Part shown: positions 9,499 through 18,369 of the stretch, one piece after another | How positions within the stretch are numbered: position 1 is the stretch's first letter | Layout: each line of letters starts with the position of its first letter | Assembly (NCBI GenBank): GCA_046540835.1 | Contig: JBKHEL010000001.1 | Span: forward strand, 1 to 64,000 | Source: Coraliomargarita_B sp046540835 | GTDB taxonomy: Bacteria; Verrucomicrobiota; Verrucomicrobiia; Opitutales; Coraliomargaritaceae | Direction of reading: 5' to 3' | DNA length: 64,000 nt | Position numbers and translations under genes: made by a program | Notes under the pieces: model-generated | Database searches by the model: none | What the model saw: only the letters and a program-made list of their open reading frames with translations | What the model was told of the DNA's origin: nothing

Positions 9499-9563
9499 AG
9501 CGATTTTTCGCGGCCCGCTTCTGTACTCGATTTTCCACGATTTATTTTCTACTCCTATTTGAT

Positions 9564-10493
9564 ATGAGCATGGGCCGACGATTCACCCCGAAAGAGCTTG
9601 CCACGCGGTTGCGCTGGGCCGATCTGGATGCCGACTACCTGCGGCAGTTGATCGGGCTGGCAAAGATCGAGGATCTGGCAGGAGCCGGTTTGGCCTCCCG
9701 GCCAGAGCGGCTCGGCGATGTGACCACGGCGCTAATGCCTGAAAACGCCCATGGTGCCGCCTGTCTCGTCGCCCGCGAGGCGATGGTGTTTTGTGGCCTG
9801 GGACTGGTGGCCCCCACCCTCGACGCCTATGACGGGGACTGCACTTTTGAGCCAGCCGTTGCAGACGGGCAGTCCGTTTCGGCGGGTGATGTATTGGGCA
9901 CCGTCCGCGGGGAGGCGGCGGCCCTGCTTCAGGCCGAGCGGGTGATCTTGAACTTCCTCCAGCATCTTTCAGGGATCGCCACCCTGACCCGCGCTTATGT
10001 CGATGAGCTGGGCGCGAGCAGCACGGCCCTCCTCGATACCCGCAAGACCCTCCCCGGCTACCGGGTGCTGCAAAAATATGCCTTCGCCTGCGGGGGCGGC
10101 GTGAACCACCGCATCGGGCTGTTCGACCGGGTGATGCTGAAGGACAACCACCTGGAGGTCGCAGGCGCGACGGGGGGCGACCGGCTCACCCGCGCTGTGA
10201 GCGCTGCGCGGCGTGCCTGCCCCGATCTGCCGATTGAGGTGGAAGTGGACCGGATCGAGCAGATCACCCCGGCGCTCGAAGCCGGCGCGGATATCCTCCT
10301 GCTGGATAATTTCAGCCCCGACGCTTTGCGGGAAGCGGTCGCACACATCAGCGGGCGAGCCTGCATGGAGGCCAGCGGAGGCATCCAGCTCGAAGCGCTG
10401 GCAGAGCTCGGCCAGCTGGGACTCGACTTTATCTCGACCGGGGCGCCCGTGCATCAAAGCACCTGGAAAGACATCGGACTGGACTGGATATGA
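9564..10493 (+). CDS. nadC: Nicotinate-nucleotide pyrophosphorylase (carboxylating)
   Basis: Makes nicotinate mononucleotide from quinolinate and PRPP in de novo NAD synthesis. At 309 residues it is slightly longer than average. Family blocks are visible: GDVTTALMP, ERVILNFLQHLSGIAT, the substrate-binding DTRKTLPGYR, and KYAFACGGGVNHRIGLFDRV followed by LKDNHL. The C-terminal strand LLLDNFSP is also typical. ATG codons lie at 9564 and two codons later; either could be used. The stop overlaps the birA start by 4 bases, so translation is probably coupled. nadA and nadB are not nearby. Confidence 0.94.
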   Translation: MSMGRRFTPKELATRLRWADLDADYLRQLIGLAKIEDLAGAGLASRPERLGDVTTALMPENAHGAACLVAREAMVFCGLGLVAPTLDAYDGDCTFEPAVADGQSVSAGDVLGTVRGEAAALLQAERVILNFLQHLSGIATLTRAYVDELGASSTALLDTRKTLPGYRVLQKYAFACGGGVNHRIGLFDRVMLKDNHLEVAGATGGDRLTRAVSAARRACPDLPIEVEVDRIEQITPALEAGADILLLDNFSPDALREAVAHISGRACMEASGGIQLEALAELGQLGLDFISTGAPVHQSTWKDIGLDWI

Positions 10494-11512
10494 GCATCAA
10501 AAACATAGAGTATAAAGAACGGCCCACGACACAGGGTCTTGCGCGCATCATCCGCACACTGAGAGAGGCGGGGGGTGATTTTGTCTCGGGCAGCGTGCTG
10601 GCCGAGCAGCTGGGGATCTCGCGACCGGCCATCCACGGGAAGTTCGAGAGGCTGCGCGAGGATGGCTTCGACGTGGAGGGGGTGCGCAAACGCGGCTACC
10701 GATTCCGGACGACTCCGAAATTTATCCACCCGGCTCTGCTCCGCTACGAACTGGACCGACTGGGGTCGGCCCTCCCCGTGGCGTCTTACCGGGTGATCGA
10801 CAGCACCAACAGCGAAGCGGAGCGCCGCTTCGCCTCTGGTCAGTCAGGCCCCTTTGCTATCGTCTCCAGCTGCCAGACCAGAGGTCGCGGCCGTCTGGGA
10901 CGGACCTGGCACAGCGCTTCCGATGAAAATCTCTATCTCTCCGTGCTGTTTGAACCGAATATCCCTCCGCAGCAGTTGCAGCATTTCACGCTTTGGGCAG
11001 GCATCCGCATCTGCCGGATGTTGCAGCGCCTGGTGCCCGACGCACCCCTGCAAATTAAATGGCCGAACGACCTCCTCTGCAAAGGCCGTAAGTTTGCCGG
11101 AATGTTGACCGAAGCGAAGATGGATGCGGATTCGATCCGGTGCATCATCTTCGGCATCGGCCTCAACGTGAACAGTAACCCGAACGACTACCCGGATTCG
11201 ATTCGACAGGTGGCGACGAGCCTGCACGCAATGCACGGTGAAGCGCTCCCGCTCAGCAAGCTGGCAGCCCGGGTGATCGCAGCGGTCGAACGAGCTTATA
11301 ACGGCTGCATCGAAGGGTCTATGGATGAAAGTTTAACAGAGGCTTGGGATCCGCTCAGTGCGCTGCGGGGCAAGTCCGTCACGGCACTCGTGAACGGGGA
11401 GGCGATCACCGGGATCGCCGGAGGCATCGACGCCTCCGGAGCCCTACTCCTGAAACTGCCTGACGGCTCAATTCAAACAGTCCGGGCAGGCGATGTGACC
11501 CTGAAAAAATGA
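10490..11512 (+). CDS. birA: Biotin--protein ligase with N-terminal HTH (BirA)
   Basis: Activates biotin as biotinyl-AMP and attaches it to carboxylase carrier proteins. The N-terminal winged helix (SGSVLAEQLGISRPAIHGKF, residues 30-50) means it may also repress biotin genes, as in E. coli. The catalytic domain has GRGRLGR near residue 135 and KWPND near 190, followed by the C-terminal SH3-like domain. The protein has 340 residues. It overlaps nadC and coaX by 4 bases each, placing three cofactor enzymes in one translationally coupled unit. No biotin operator or biosynthesis gene was found next to it. Confidence 0.93.
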   Translation: MSIKNIEYKERPTTQGLARIIRTLREAGGDFVSGSVLAEQLGISRPAIHGKFERLREDGFDVEGVRKRGYRFRTTPKFIHPALLRYELDRLGSALPVASYRVIDSTNSEAERRFASGQSGPFAIVSSCQTRGRGRLGRTWHSASDENLYLSVLFEPNIPPQQLQHFTLWAGIRICRMLQRLVPDAPLQIKWPNDLLCKGRKFAGMLTEAKMDADSIRCIIFGIGLNVNSNPNDYPDSIRQVATSLHAMHGEALPLSKLAARVIAAVERAYNGCIEGSMDESLTEAWDPLSALRGKSVTALVNGEAITGIAGGIDASGALLLKLPDGSIQTVRAGDVTLKK

Positions 11513-12270
11513 AGCAACTTTGTATCGATATTGGCAATACGAGCGTGCATTACGGTCTGGTCGACGGGCGGACAGTTACCGGCACCGGACACTTTCCAAC
11601 GGACCGCCTGCGCGGGGGCCCATCGACCGCATTTTACGAACAGCTATCTCCGCTGCTGAGGCAGGCCGGGGGCATCGCCTTTTGTTCGGTCGTGCCGGAG
11701 GTGAATGCCCACTTGAGCCACAGCCTCGACGCAGCGGACATCGGGCTCTTCCACCTCACGCATGAGACCTGCCGTGGACTCGGCCTGATATACCCCAACC
11801 CGGCAGAGATCGGGCAGGACCGCCTCGCCAATGCGATCGCTGCACAGGAATACTTCGGGGTGCCGGCGATTGTCATCGATATGGGCACTGCGGTGACCTT
11901 CGACATCCTCTCCAGCGCGGGCTACGAGGGCGGGATTATCGCGCCAGGCCTAGCGGTCATGCGCAGCTACCTGCATGAGCAAACGGCCCTTTTGCCGGAG
12001 CTTTCGGAAGCGGAGTTGGTCGGCACCGAAGGAGGCATAGGGAAGTCTACCGTGGAGGCGATGCGCCTCGGCGTCGCCGTCGGATTTTCCGGAATGATCG
12101 AAGCTCTGCTCGAGCGTGTCAAAAAAGAGCTGCGGGCGAAGGGCGAGCCGCAGCCAGTCGTGCTGTCGACCGGAGGCACGAGCGCACACCTGACCCGGGA
12201 CTGGCTCGACAAAAGCAAATTCGTCGGGGACTTGACCTTGCTCGGGCTGGCCGTAGCTGCCGCGCGGTAG
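11509..12270 (+). CDS. coaX: Type III pantothenate kinase
   Basis: Phosphorylates pantothenate, the first step of coenzyme A synthesis. It belongs to the ASKHA fold: phosphate loop CIDIGNTS at residues 5-12 and the second acidic motif DMGTAVTFD at about 124-132. GYEGGIIAPGLAVM and the C-terminal STGGTSA are further family blocks. The protein has 253 residues, as expected. CoaX enzymes need a monovalent cation and are not inhibited by CoA. The pairing birA-coaX is common in bacteria. The stop codon runs directly into a pair of hairpin repeats. Confidence 0.93.
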   Translation: MKQLCIDIGNTSVHYGLVDGRTVTGTGHFPTDRLRGGPSTAFYEQLSPLLRQAGGIAFCSVVPEVNAHLSHSLDAADIGLFHLTHETCRGLGLIYPNPAEIGQDRLANAIAAQEYFGVPAIVIDMGTAVTFDILSSAGYEGGIIAPGLAVMRSYLHEQTALLPELSEAELVGTEGGIGKSTVEAMRLGVAVGFSGMIEALLERVKKELRAKGEPQPVVLSTGGTSAHLTRDWLDKSKFVGDLTLLGLAVAAAR

Positions 12271-12375
12271 CGAACCCGCGCGAGCGGGGTCGGCCTGTGG
12301 TGCCAGTGCTTGTTTGTCTCCACAAGAGGAGCGAACCCGCGCGAGCGGGGTCGGCGTTCCAAACCGCGAGTGCGG
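12270..12375. repeat. REP-like direct repeats after coaX
   Basis: Two identical 24-bp units lie at 12270-12293 and 12331-12354, 61 bases apart. Each holds the hairpin CCCGC-GCGA-GCGGG. A degenerate third hairpin, CCGC-GAGT-GCGG, lies at 12364-12375. There is no T-run. Size, spacing and closeness to a RAYT gene 430 bases away fit a REP-type element. Confidence 0.6.
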
Positions 12376-12393
12376 GCTCAACGGCCCCGGCAA

Positions 12394-12633
12394 CTAAGCT
12401 TCGTCCCCGTCGTCGCCGATCGCCTCAACCGGGCAGCCCTCAAGCGCTTCCATGCACAGTTCCTCATCTTCCGGCGTTTCCGGCTGCTTGTGCACGAAGG
12501 AATAACCTCCATCCTCGTTGCGGGAGAAGAAATCGGGTGCCGTTTCACGACATAGGTCACAATCGATGCATTGCTCATCGACATAGAACTTCCCTTTTAC
12601 ATTTTCCGGCCATTTTTCGTCTTTTTCTGCCAT
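12394..12633 (-). CDS. Single-cluster ferredoxin
   Basis: A 79-residue, very acidic electron carrier. Cys22, Cys25 and Cys28 (CIDCDLC) with Cys67 (GCPVEAI) form the ligand set of one [4Fe-4S] cluster, as in small ferredoxins of Bacillus and Thermotoga type. Cys60 could form a disulfide. It is cytoplasmic. The ATG at 12633 is chosen because upstream residues are basic and unlike the family. It stands alone, opposite coaX, so no electron partner can be proposed from context. Confidence 0.88.
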   Translation of the reverse strand: MAEKDEKWPENVKGKFYVDEQCIDCDLCRETAPDFFSRNEDGGYSFVHKQPETPEDEELCMEALEGCPVEAIGDDGDEA

Positions 12634-12703
12634 AGCTGGAAAAATTGTCGTTTTCCCCGGAGAGTCAAGCTGAAGCGAACCTCGGAGCGGAATGAACCGC
12701 ACC

Positions 12704-12717
12704 CGGCGCTTGCGCTG
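12704..12717. repeat. Hairpin upstream of the first RAYT gene
   Basis: CGGCGC-TT-GCGCTG, one G-T short of a perfect hairpin. It lies in a block (12694-12719) nearly identical to the block at 13973-13998 on the other side of the RAYT gene, in direct orientation. Confidence 0.5.
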
Positions 12718-12780
12718 CATAAATTTTGCCAGGCAAAATTATTGTTGACAGTGCATGATTGGATCCAATTTTAATGACCT

Positions 12781-13857
12781 ATGAGACGATTTAAGCTAGT
12801 TGGGGTTACGGCGAGCTACCATGTGATGAGTCATGTGGTCAGTGGAACGCCTTATTTTGACGCGCAAGCGAAGGAGATGCTTCGTAAAATGATCTGGCAG
12901 GTGGCCGATTTTAGCGGAGTGGAGGTGCTGACTTATTGTGTGATGAGTAACCACTTCCATGTTCTGGTTCGGGTGCCGCCGGTGGCCCGGGAAGGCGGAA
13001 CCAATTCAGCGGTCTCGGCGGGTTGCCCTCCAATGAGCGGGAGTATCCCGGATGCAGAGTTACTGCGTCGCTATCGGGTGCTCTACCCGAAGCCGACGAA
13101 ATATCGGACAGCGACCATCGGGATCATGGAGCGGAAGTTGGCGGAGGACGGCGAGGAGGCGGCGGCGATCCGGCGTGGATTGCTTGCACGTATGGGCGAT
13201 GTGTCGGAATACATGAAAACGCTAAAGCAGCGTTTCAGCGTCTGGTATAATCGGACACACGGGCGCGTGGGGACGCTTTGGGCGGAGCGCTTCAAGAGCG
13301 TGCTGGTAGAGGGCCGGGGCAATCCTTTGCAGACAATGGCGGCTTACATCGACTTGAATCCCGTTCGTGCAGGGCTGGTAAAAGATCCGAAGGATTACCG
13401 TTTCTGCGGGTATGCGGAAGCGGTAGCGGGGCACGCTGAAGCCGAGCGGGGGCTGTGCCACATCTGGCGCGCTTACGCGGATGGCAGCGAGCGTGATCGT
13501 CTGAATTCAGATGAAGCGTTGCGGATGCACCGCGAAGTGATTTTTGGCCACCGTGTGGCCGACCCTGGATTAGGGGAGCGTGAGCGTATCCGCGCACTTG
13601 AAATCCTGGCGAGGGGTGGTGCGGCGCTGCCGAAATCGACGCTCCTGCGCTGCCGTGTGCGCTACTTTACCGATGGCGCAATTCTTGGGACGAAGGATTA
13701 CGTGCAGGGTTTTTTCGGCCTATGGCAGAGAGGGAAAGGGAGAAAATATCCGCCGAAAGCCCATGTGCTCCGCGGCGCGGATTGGGCCGGTGCGCAGGCA
13801 GCTCAGGGGCAGGAGTTGTCCTGTATTCGGGGGCTTCGTAAGGCTGTTTTTGGGTAA
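12781..13857 (+). CDS. REP-associated tyrosine transposase (RAYT, Y1_Tnp)
   Basis: An HUH single-strand endonuclease related to IS200/IS605 TnpA. The HUH motif is His58-Phe-His60 in MSNHFHVLV. The catalytic tyrosine is Tyr189 in AAYIDLNPVRAG, the usual RAYT signature. The protein has 358 residues, longer than IS200 TnpA, with a C-terminal extension including RCRVRYFTDGAILG. RAYTs are domesticated or slow-moving enzymes that cut and spread REP hairpins. Compared with the second RAYT at 42162 it carries an extra loop (residues 67-84) after the HUH strand. Near-identical hairpin blocks lie about 60 bases upstream and 115 bases downstream. The ATG at 12781 has no clear ribosome binding site. Confidence 0.88.
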   Translation: MRRFKLVGVTASYHVMSHVVSGTPYFDAQAKEMLRKMIWQVADFSGVEVLTYCVMSNHFHVLVRVPPVAREGGTNSAVSAGCPPMSGSIPDAELLRRYRVLYPKPTKYRTATIGIMERKLAEDGEEAAAIRRGLLARMGDVSEYMKTLKQRFSVWYNRTHGRVGTLWAERFKSVLVEGRGNPLQTMAAYIDLNPVRAGLVKDPKDYRFCGYAEAVAGHAEAERGLCHIWRAYADGSERDRLNSDEALRMHREVIFGHRVADPGLGERERIRALEILARGGAALPKSTLLRCRVRYFTDGAILGTKDYVQGFFGLWQRGKGRKYPPKAHVLRGADWAGAQAAQGQELSCIRGLRKAVFG

Positions 13858-13982
13858 TGGTGGCAGAATGTATTGGCGGAAAACCATTTTTCTACTAAGT
13901 TGCACCGAAGAGTCCTCTCGACGTCAGGTTCCCGCTGAATCGATTTTGAAGCTGTGATTCAGGATTTGGGATGAAGCGCACT

Positions 13983-13996
13983 CGGCGCTTGCGCCG
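13983..13996. repeat. Hairpin downstream of the first RAYT gene
   Basis: CGGCGC-TT-GCGCCG is a perfect hairpin. Its flanks match those of the copy at 12704-12717 in the same orientation, so the RAYT gene is bracketed by direct repeats of one hairpin. Confidence 0.55.
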
Positions 13997-14069
13997 CAGG
14001 AACCCTCGGGCATATTCACGGTCCTTGTCCGGAGGATTGCACCTCTCCTGCGGGCATTCACGAGATCTC

Positions 14070-14996
14070 ATGCTACACGAACGATCCTACATGCGCTACG
14101 ATCCGGGTAAACCGGAGCCAAGCAAAGCGTCGATGGTGACCACGCTGCTGGTCGTCACCATCTCGGTTTTTGTCCTGCAACAGGTGCTCCAGGTTTTTTT
14201 TCCTACGGAGTCTGGTCGGCCCAACACCTTTCTAAGCGACTGGTTCGCGCTGAGCGGCGAAAATTTCACCCAACTCAAAGTCTGGACGGTCCTGAGTTAC
14301 GGCTTTTTGCACAGCAGTGCCTGGGCGACTTTCTTCTTTATCCCGATTCCATTTGCGCATCTTGTGTTTAACATGTTGGGCCTTTACCTGCTCGGCCGAC
14401 CGGTTGAAGCCATGCTGGGGCGATCCCGGTTTTTGGTTCTTTACCTTTCGGCGATTGCTCTGGGCGGGGTGATCTTTCTCGTGGCCAATTATAGCGGCTC
14501 AAATGTCGTGGTCGGTGCCTCGGCGGGTGTTCTGGCGATCGTGACTGTCTTTTGCCTGCTCGAGCCGAACCGCCAACTCATCCTTTTCCCCATACCGATC
14601 CCGATCAAATCCCGCTGGGTACTCTGGGGTATTCTTGCGTTTTCGCTATACGGTCTTTCCGGTGAAATGTCCGGGAAGCACGGGATGGTCGCCCACTCCG
14701 CCCACCTGGGCGGGATCTTGGCAGGTTTCCTCTACGTGCAGTTTGTACACCGCTCAAACCTGAGCTTTGGAAAGGGCGGTAGCAGCAGTCGGCCGGAAAT
14801 GGAGCTCCCCGACTGGTTTAAGCGGAAGCGTCAGCCAGCGGCCAGCAAGATCAGCTACACCGTCAACCGAACGGATCGCACGGCGGTTCAAAAAGAAGTT
14901 GACCGCATACTCGACAAGATCAACCAATCCGGATTCGCCTCGCTGACCGAGAGTGAAAAGCGGACGCTCGATGAGGCGAAAGACCTGCTCCGCTAG
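14070..14996 (+). CDS. Rhomboid-family intramembrane serine protease
   Basis: Cleaves membrane proteins within or near their transmembrane helix. The catalytic dyad is Ser151 in VGASAG and His212 in SAHLGG, and the helix HLVFNMLGLYLLG is typical of rhomboids. Six or so membrane segments fill residues 20-230. A soluble C-terminal tail follows, whose last 45 residues (from SKISYTV to DEAKDLLR) form a separate helical module seen in verrucomicrobial rhomboids (DUF6576-like, from memory). The ATG at 14070 is chosen because the longer frame from 13971 reads through the hairpin repeat and gives arginine-rich nonsense. The stop is 3 bases from the next start, so the protease genes are co-transcribed. 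Substrates are unknown. Confidence 0.85.
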   Translation: MLHERSYMRYDPGKPEPSKASMVTTLLVVTISVFVLQQVLQVFFPTESGRPNTFLSDWFALSGENFTQLKVWTVLSYGFLHSSAWATFFFIPIPFAHLVFNMLGLYLLGRPVEAMLGRSRFLVLYLSAIALGGVIFLVANYSGSNVVVGASAGVLAIVTVFCLLEPNRQLILFPIPIPIKSRWVLWGILAFSLYGLSGEMSGKHGMVAHSAHLGGILAGFLYVQFVHRSNLSFGKGGSSSRPEMELPDWFKRKRQPAASKISYTVNRTDRTAVQKEVDRILDKINQSGFASLTESEKRTLDEAKDLLR

Positions 14997-14999
14997 AAA

Positions 15000-17432
15000 A
15001 TGAATTTCCGAAAAAAATATCTTATGCGTGTTCTCCTACCTCTCTCCGCTGCCTTTTTGATCGTACTGTCGCTCTACGCGAGCGAGCGCCGCGAAGGTCT
15101 TTCGACAACCGACGAGATGGCCTCCCAGACCCGATGGGTCGTTAATACGATCAATGCCCGCCACTACCTGCGCGAGAGCATGCAATCGCTTGACGGCGAG
15201 GAAATGGTCGAGGCCTACGTCGACTCCTTTGACTACAGCCGAATGTATTTTCTGGATTCAGAGCTGAGGGACTTCAAGTTCCGATTCGCGGATGCCATGG
15301 AGGGTTTTCTTGAAAAGGGTAATCTCTACGCCGCGTTTGAAATTTATAACGCTTTCCGTGAAGAGGCGACCGCACGCACGGATTGGGTGTACGAGCGCCT
15401 TGAAAAGGACTGGGACTTTTCAGAAGAAGACAGTTATACGCCGGATCGCCGGGAAGCCGAACGCCCCACCTCCAAGGACGAAGCCGACGCGCTCTGGGAG
15501 CGGCGCCTGAAGTATGAGCTGCTCAATGAGTTGATGTCGCTGGCGGGAGAAAGCGGACCAGCCGAGGTGAGTCCCAACCCCGAAAATCCCGATCTGACTG
15601 TGGCAGGCGACGAGCAGGACGATTTCGATCCCGCCAAGTTGCGCAAACTGATCGAGGATCAAGCCTTTTTCGCCGAACAGCTCGATACGGCTCGGGATAA
15701 AATCCGTCGCCGCTACGAGCGTAATCTCAGTCACACGGTCGAGCGGGAGGCCGCCGAGGTGCAGGAAGCCTTCATCAATTCGATGACGCAGTTGTTTGAC
15801 CCGCATTCGACCTTTCTCTCCTCCGACACCCTGGAGAACTTTAACTCCTCGGTGCAAAATTCCTTCGTCGGGATCGGGGCCATGCTCCAGGATGTCGACG
15901 GAATCTGTACGATCAAGGAACTGCTGCCGGGCGGCCCGGCTGAGGAATCCAGGCAGCTCAAGCCGGAGGATGAAATCCTCGGTGTTGCGCAGGGTGACGA
16001 CGAATTTGAGGATGTCATCGACATGCAGCTCCGCTACATCGTTCGCAAGATCAAAGGCGAGAAAGGCACCACCGTGCGGCTCCTGATTCGTCCCGGTGGT
16101 GCGGCCGACCCCTCCGTGCGAAAGGTCGTTTCACTCGTACGCGACGAGGTCAAGCTCACGGCAAATCTGGCGGAAGGAAAACTCATTTCCGTGCCGGTGG
16201 ACGGGGACCGCACAATCGCCGTCGGCGTGATCGAGATCCCCTCCTTCTACGGCAACATTGGGGCGGGCTCGACACTGACAACAACATCTGAGGATGTGAC
16301 CGAACTGGTGAACGAACTTCATGATCGAGGTGCTGAAGGCATCATTCTCGATCTCCGAATGAACGGCGGTGGCCTGCTCTCAGAAGCCGTCCGCGTCGCC
16401 GGTCTTTTTATCCCTGTCGGGCCGGTCGTGCAGGTCCGCGACGCAGAGGGACGCGTGGATGTACTCTCCGACCGTGACCCCCGACTGCTCTGGGACGGGC
16501 CGCTGGTCGTGCTGACCTCGCGATTCAGCGCATCTGCTTCGGAGATCGTCGCCGGTGCCCTGCAGGACCACGACCGGGCATTGATCATTGGAAACAGCTC
16601 GACCCATGGCAAGGGTACGGTGCAGGAGGTCTATCACATGAATACACAGCCTCCCTTCTCGTGGTTTCAGACCAATGACAAAAAGACCCGTCCGGTCGCC
16701 TCCAAGATCACCATCAAGCAATTCTACCTGCCCGACGGCAGCTCCACTCAGGTAAAGGGCGTGCCCTCGGACATCGCACTGCCTTCGGTCAATGAATTTC
16801 TACCGATCGGGGAGGACGATCTCCCGCATGCCCTCCCTTGGCGCGAGATTGAACCAGCGGAATGGACCAACGACTGGGAGAAGCTTCAAGTGGCCAGTCC
16901 CGAATCACCGGAACTGGTCAAACGCCTCGCCGCAGCAAGCGAGGCGCGGCAGGAGCAGCTCGCAGAATTCGACTTCCTGAAAGAACAGGTGGAATGGCGC
17001 CGCAAGCGTTTCGAGGAAAAGACCATCTCCCTGAATCTTGAGCAGCGGATTGAGCGGAAAATCCGCGAACAAACCTACGTCCAAGAGCTGGATGCAGCAT
17101 ACGAGACACTGTCTAAACAAAACTACCCGAGCGAAAACATTTTGCTTGATGTCGTGAAGGAGCAGAATGCCATCTCAGAGAAAAATCGGGCCGCACCAGT
17201 CGCCGATGATTCGGATAAGGGCACTGGCGAGAAAGGGAGCCGCGACGCCGAAGATGCCGCCTCTGCCGAAGCCTCCACTGGCGCAGCCCCGAGTGAATCC
17301 GAAGAGGAAGAGGAGGCCGACTTTGATATCTATCTTCGTGAGAGTGCCAGGATCATGGCTGACTGGGTCCGCTGGATAAAAGGTGAAGACCTGGACACAC
17401 CCTCGGCATTGAAAGCGGAGCTAGCGCAGTAA
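15000..17432 (+). CDS. prc: Tail-specific (C-terminal processing) protease
   Basis: A periplasmic S41 protease of 810 residues that degrades proteins from their C-termini. An N-terminal signal anchor (VLLPLSAAFLIVLSLYAS) is followed by the Tsp N-terminal helical domain, a PDZ domain at about 285-370 (SFVGIGAMLQDVDG), and the protease core. Ser512 in FSASASE, Asp523 in LQDHD and Lys538 in HGKGTVQ align with the serine, aspartate and lysine of E. coli Tsp. The C-terminal region is helical and charged, with a low-complexity acidic stretch (SEEEEEADF) near residue 765. It follows the rhomboid gene directly, suggesting a joint role in envelope proteolysis. The function in lipoprotein or peptidoglycan-hydrolase turnover is inferred from E. 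coli. Confidence 0.93.
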   Translation: MNFRKKYLMRVLLPLSAAFLIVLSLYASERREGLSTTDEMASQTRWVVNTINARHYLRESMQSLDGEEMVEAYVDSFDYSRMYFLDSELRDFKFRFADAMEGFLEKGNLYAAFEIYNAFREEATARTDWVYERLEKDWDFSEEDSYTPDRREAERPTSKDEADALWERRLKYELLNELMSLAGESGPAEVSPNPENPDLTVAGDEQDDFDPAKLRKLIEDQAFFAEQLDTARDKIRRRYERNLSHTVEREAAEVQEAFINSMTQLFDPHSTFLSSDTLENFNSSVQNSFVGIGAMLQDVDGICTIKELLPGGPAEESRQLKPEDEILGVAQGDDEFEDVIDMQLRYIVRKIKGEKGTTVRLLIRPGGAADPSVRKVVSLVRDEVKLTANLAEGKLISVPVDGDRTIAVGVIEIPSFYGNIGAGSTLTTTSEDVTELVNELHDRGAEGIILDLRMNGGGLLSEAVRVAGLFIPVGPVVQVRDAEGRVDVLSDRDPRLLWDGPLVVLTSRFSASASEIVAGALQDHDRALIIGNSSTHGKGTVQEVYHMNTQPPFSWFQTNDKKTRPVASKITIKQFYLPDGSSTQVKGVPSDIALPSVNEFLPIGEDDLPHALPWREIEPAEWTNDWEKLQVASPESPELVKRLAAASEARQEQLAEFDFLKEQVEWRRKRFEEKTISLNLEQRIERKIREQTYVQELDAAYETLSKQNYPSENILLDVVKEQNAISEKNRAAPVADDSDKGTGEKGSRDAEDAASAEASTGAAPSESEEEEEADFDIYLRESARIMADWVRWIKGEDLDTPSALKAELAQ

Positions 17433-17519
17433 TTCCCGAAAGGCAAATCAACTCCGGGCGGCTTTATTATCCAGACCCTGATTCTGGCATCGCCTCGCCC
17501 GAATACCGCGTCGACAGCA

Positions 17520-18333
17520 TCAGAATCCGAGTTCGCGCAACCATCTTTCAGCCAGGGAACGCCACTGTTCGGCCGAACCTTGTCGACGTGCATGGATCGT
17601 ACCCAAGCCGATCCCGTGTCCACCCTTTGGGAAGACGTGAAGCTCATGCGGTATGTTAGCCGCCTGCAGGGCAATCGCCATTTGGTAAGTATTTTCCACG
17701 GGGACGGAGCTGTCTTCAGCTGTGTGCCAGAGAAATGCAGGGCTAGCTTCGGGATGAACCTGATTTTCCCAGGATAGAGTTTCTTGAACCTCGGTCCCAA
17801 CCTGTTCACCGAGGAGATTTTCCATGCTCCCGCGATGGCTGTGGGGCGAAGACGCACTGATTACGGCATAGGCCAGGATTGAGGCGTCGGGGCGGCCCGA
17901 AAGTCCGCCAAAAAGCTCATCCGGGTCCAGCAACCACTCACCCCGGTCAAATCCGTGGCTCAAGCATGCGGCGAGATGACCACCGGCAGAAAAGCCAATC
18001 ACGCCAATTTTTTTCGGGTTGATCTTCAGATCAGAAGCGCAGGCACGCAACCAGCGCATCGCGTAGAGCGCTTGTTGCTGCGGCCTCGGGTAAACGCCGG
18101 GCCCCTCTTCAGTGCTGACCGAATACTCGAGCACGGCTGCGGAAATCCCCATCGAGTTGAGCCAACCGGCGACAGGTGGCCCCTCTTGATGGCTAACGTG
18201 CGCATACCCCCCCCCCGGGAAGCACAAGAACACAGGCAAAATCCTCGCCGTCCTCGAGGAAATACGGGTAGAGCCGAGCCCTCGAAAGGACGGGATCTGT
18301 TTCGTGGAGTCGCTTGGATTGCTCTTTAAACAT
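17520..18333 (-). pseudogene. Alpha/beta-hydrolase esterase, out of frame at a G10 tract
   Basis: An acetylesterase-like hydrolase of about 270 residues if the frame were intact. The first part starts at the ATG at 18333 (MFKEQSKRLHETDPVLSRAR) and reads to LVLPGGG, then stops after five codons. The second part continues in another frame as PGGGYAHVSHQEG. The break falls in ten consecutive C on the plus strand (18207-18216). Nine would restore LPGGGY, the oxyanion motif. The rest is intact: nucleophile serine in GFSAGG, acid in TAEDSSVP, histidine in KGGHGIG. The second frame has no upstream ATG, which supports a single-base indel. It is the last gene of an rny/DUF481 transcript. Confidence 0.8.
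18207..18216. repeat. Homopolymer of ten C (ten G in the coding strand)
   Basis: This is the longest single-base run noticed in the window. It lies inside the esterase gene and shifts its frame by one. Confidence 0.9.
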
Positions 18334-18369
18334 CAGTAGCCAGATGACTTATACAAAAAAGAAAATAGC

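Noticed and set aside
12270..12375. CRISPR array
   Set aside because: Only two exact repeats of 24 bp, palindromic and GC-rich, with no cas genes; a REP-like element fits better.
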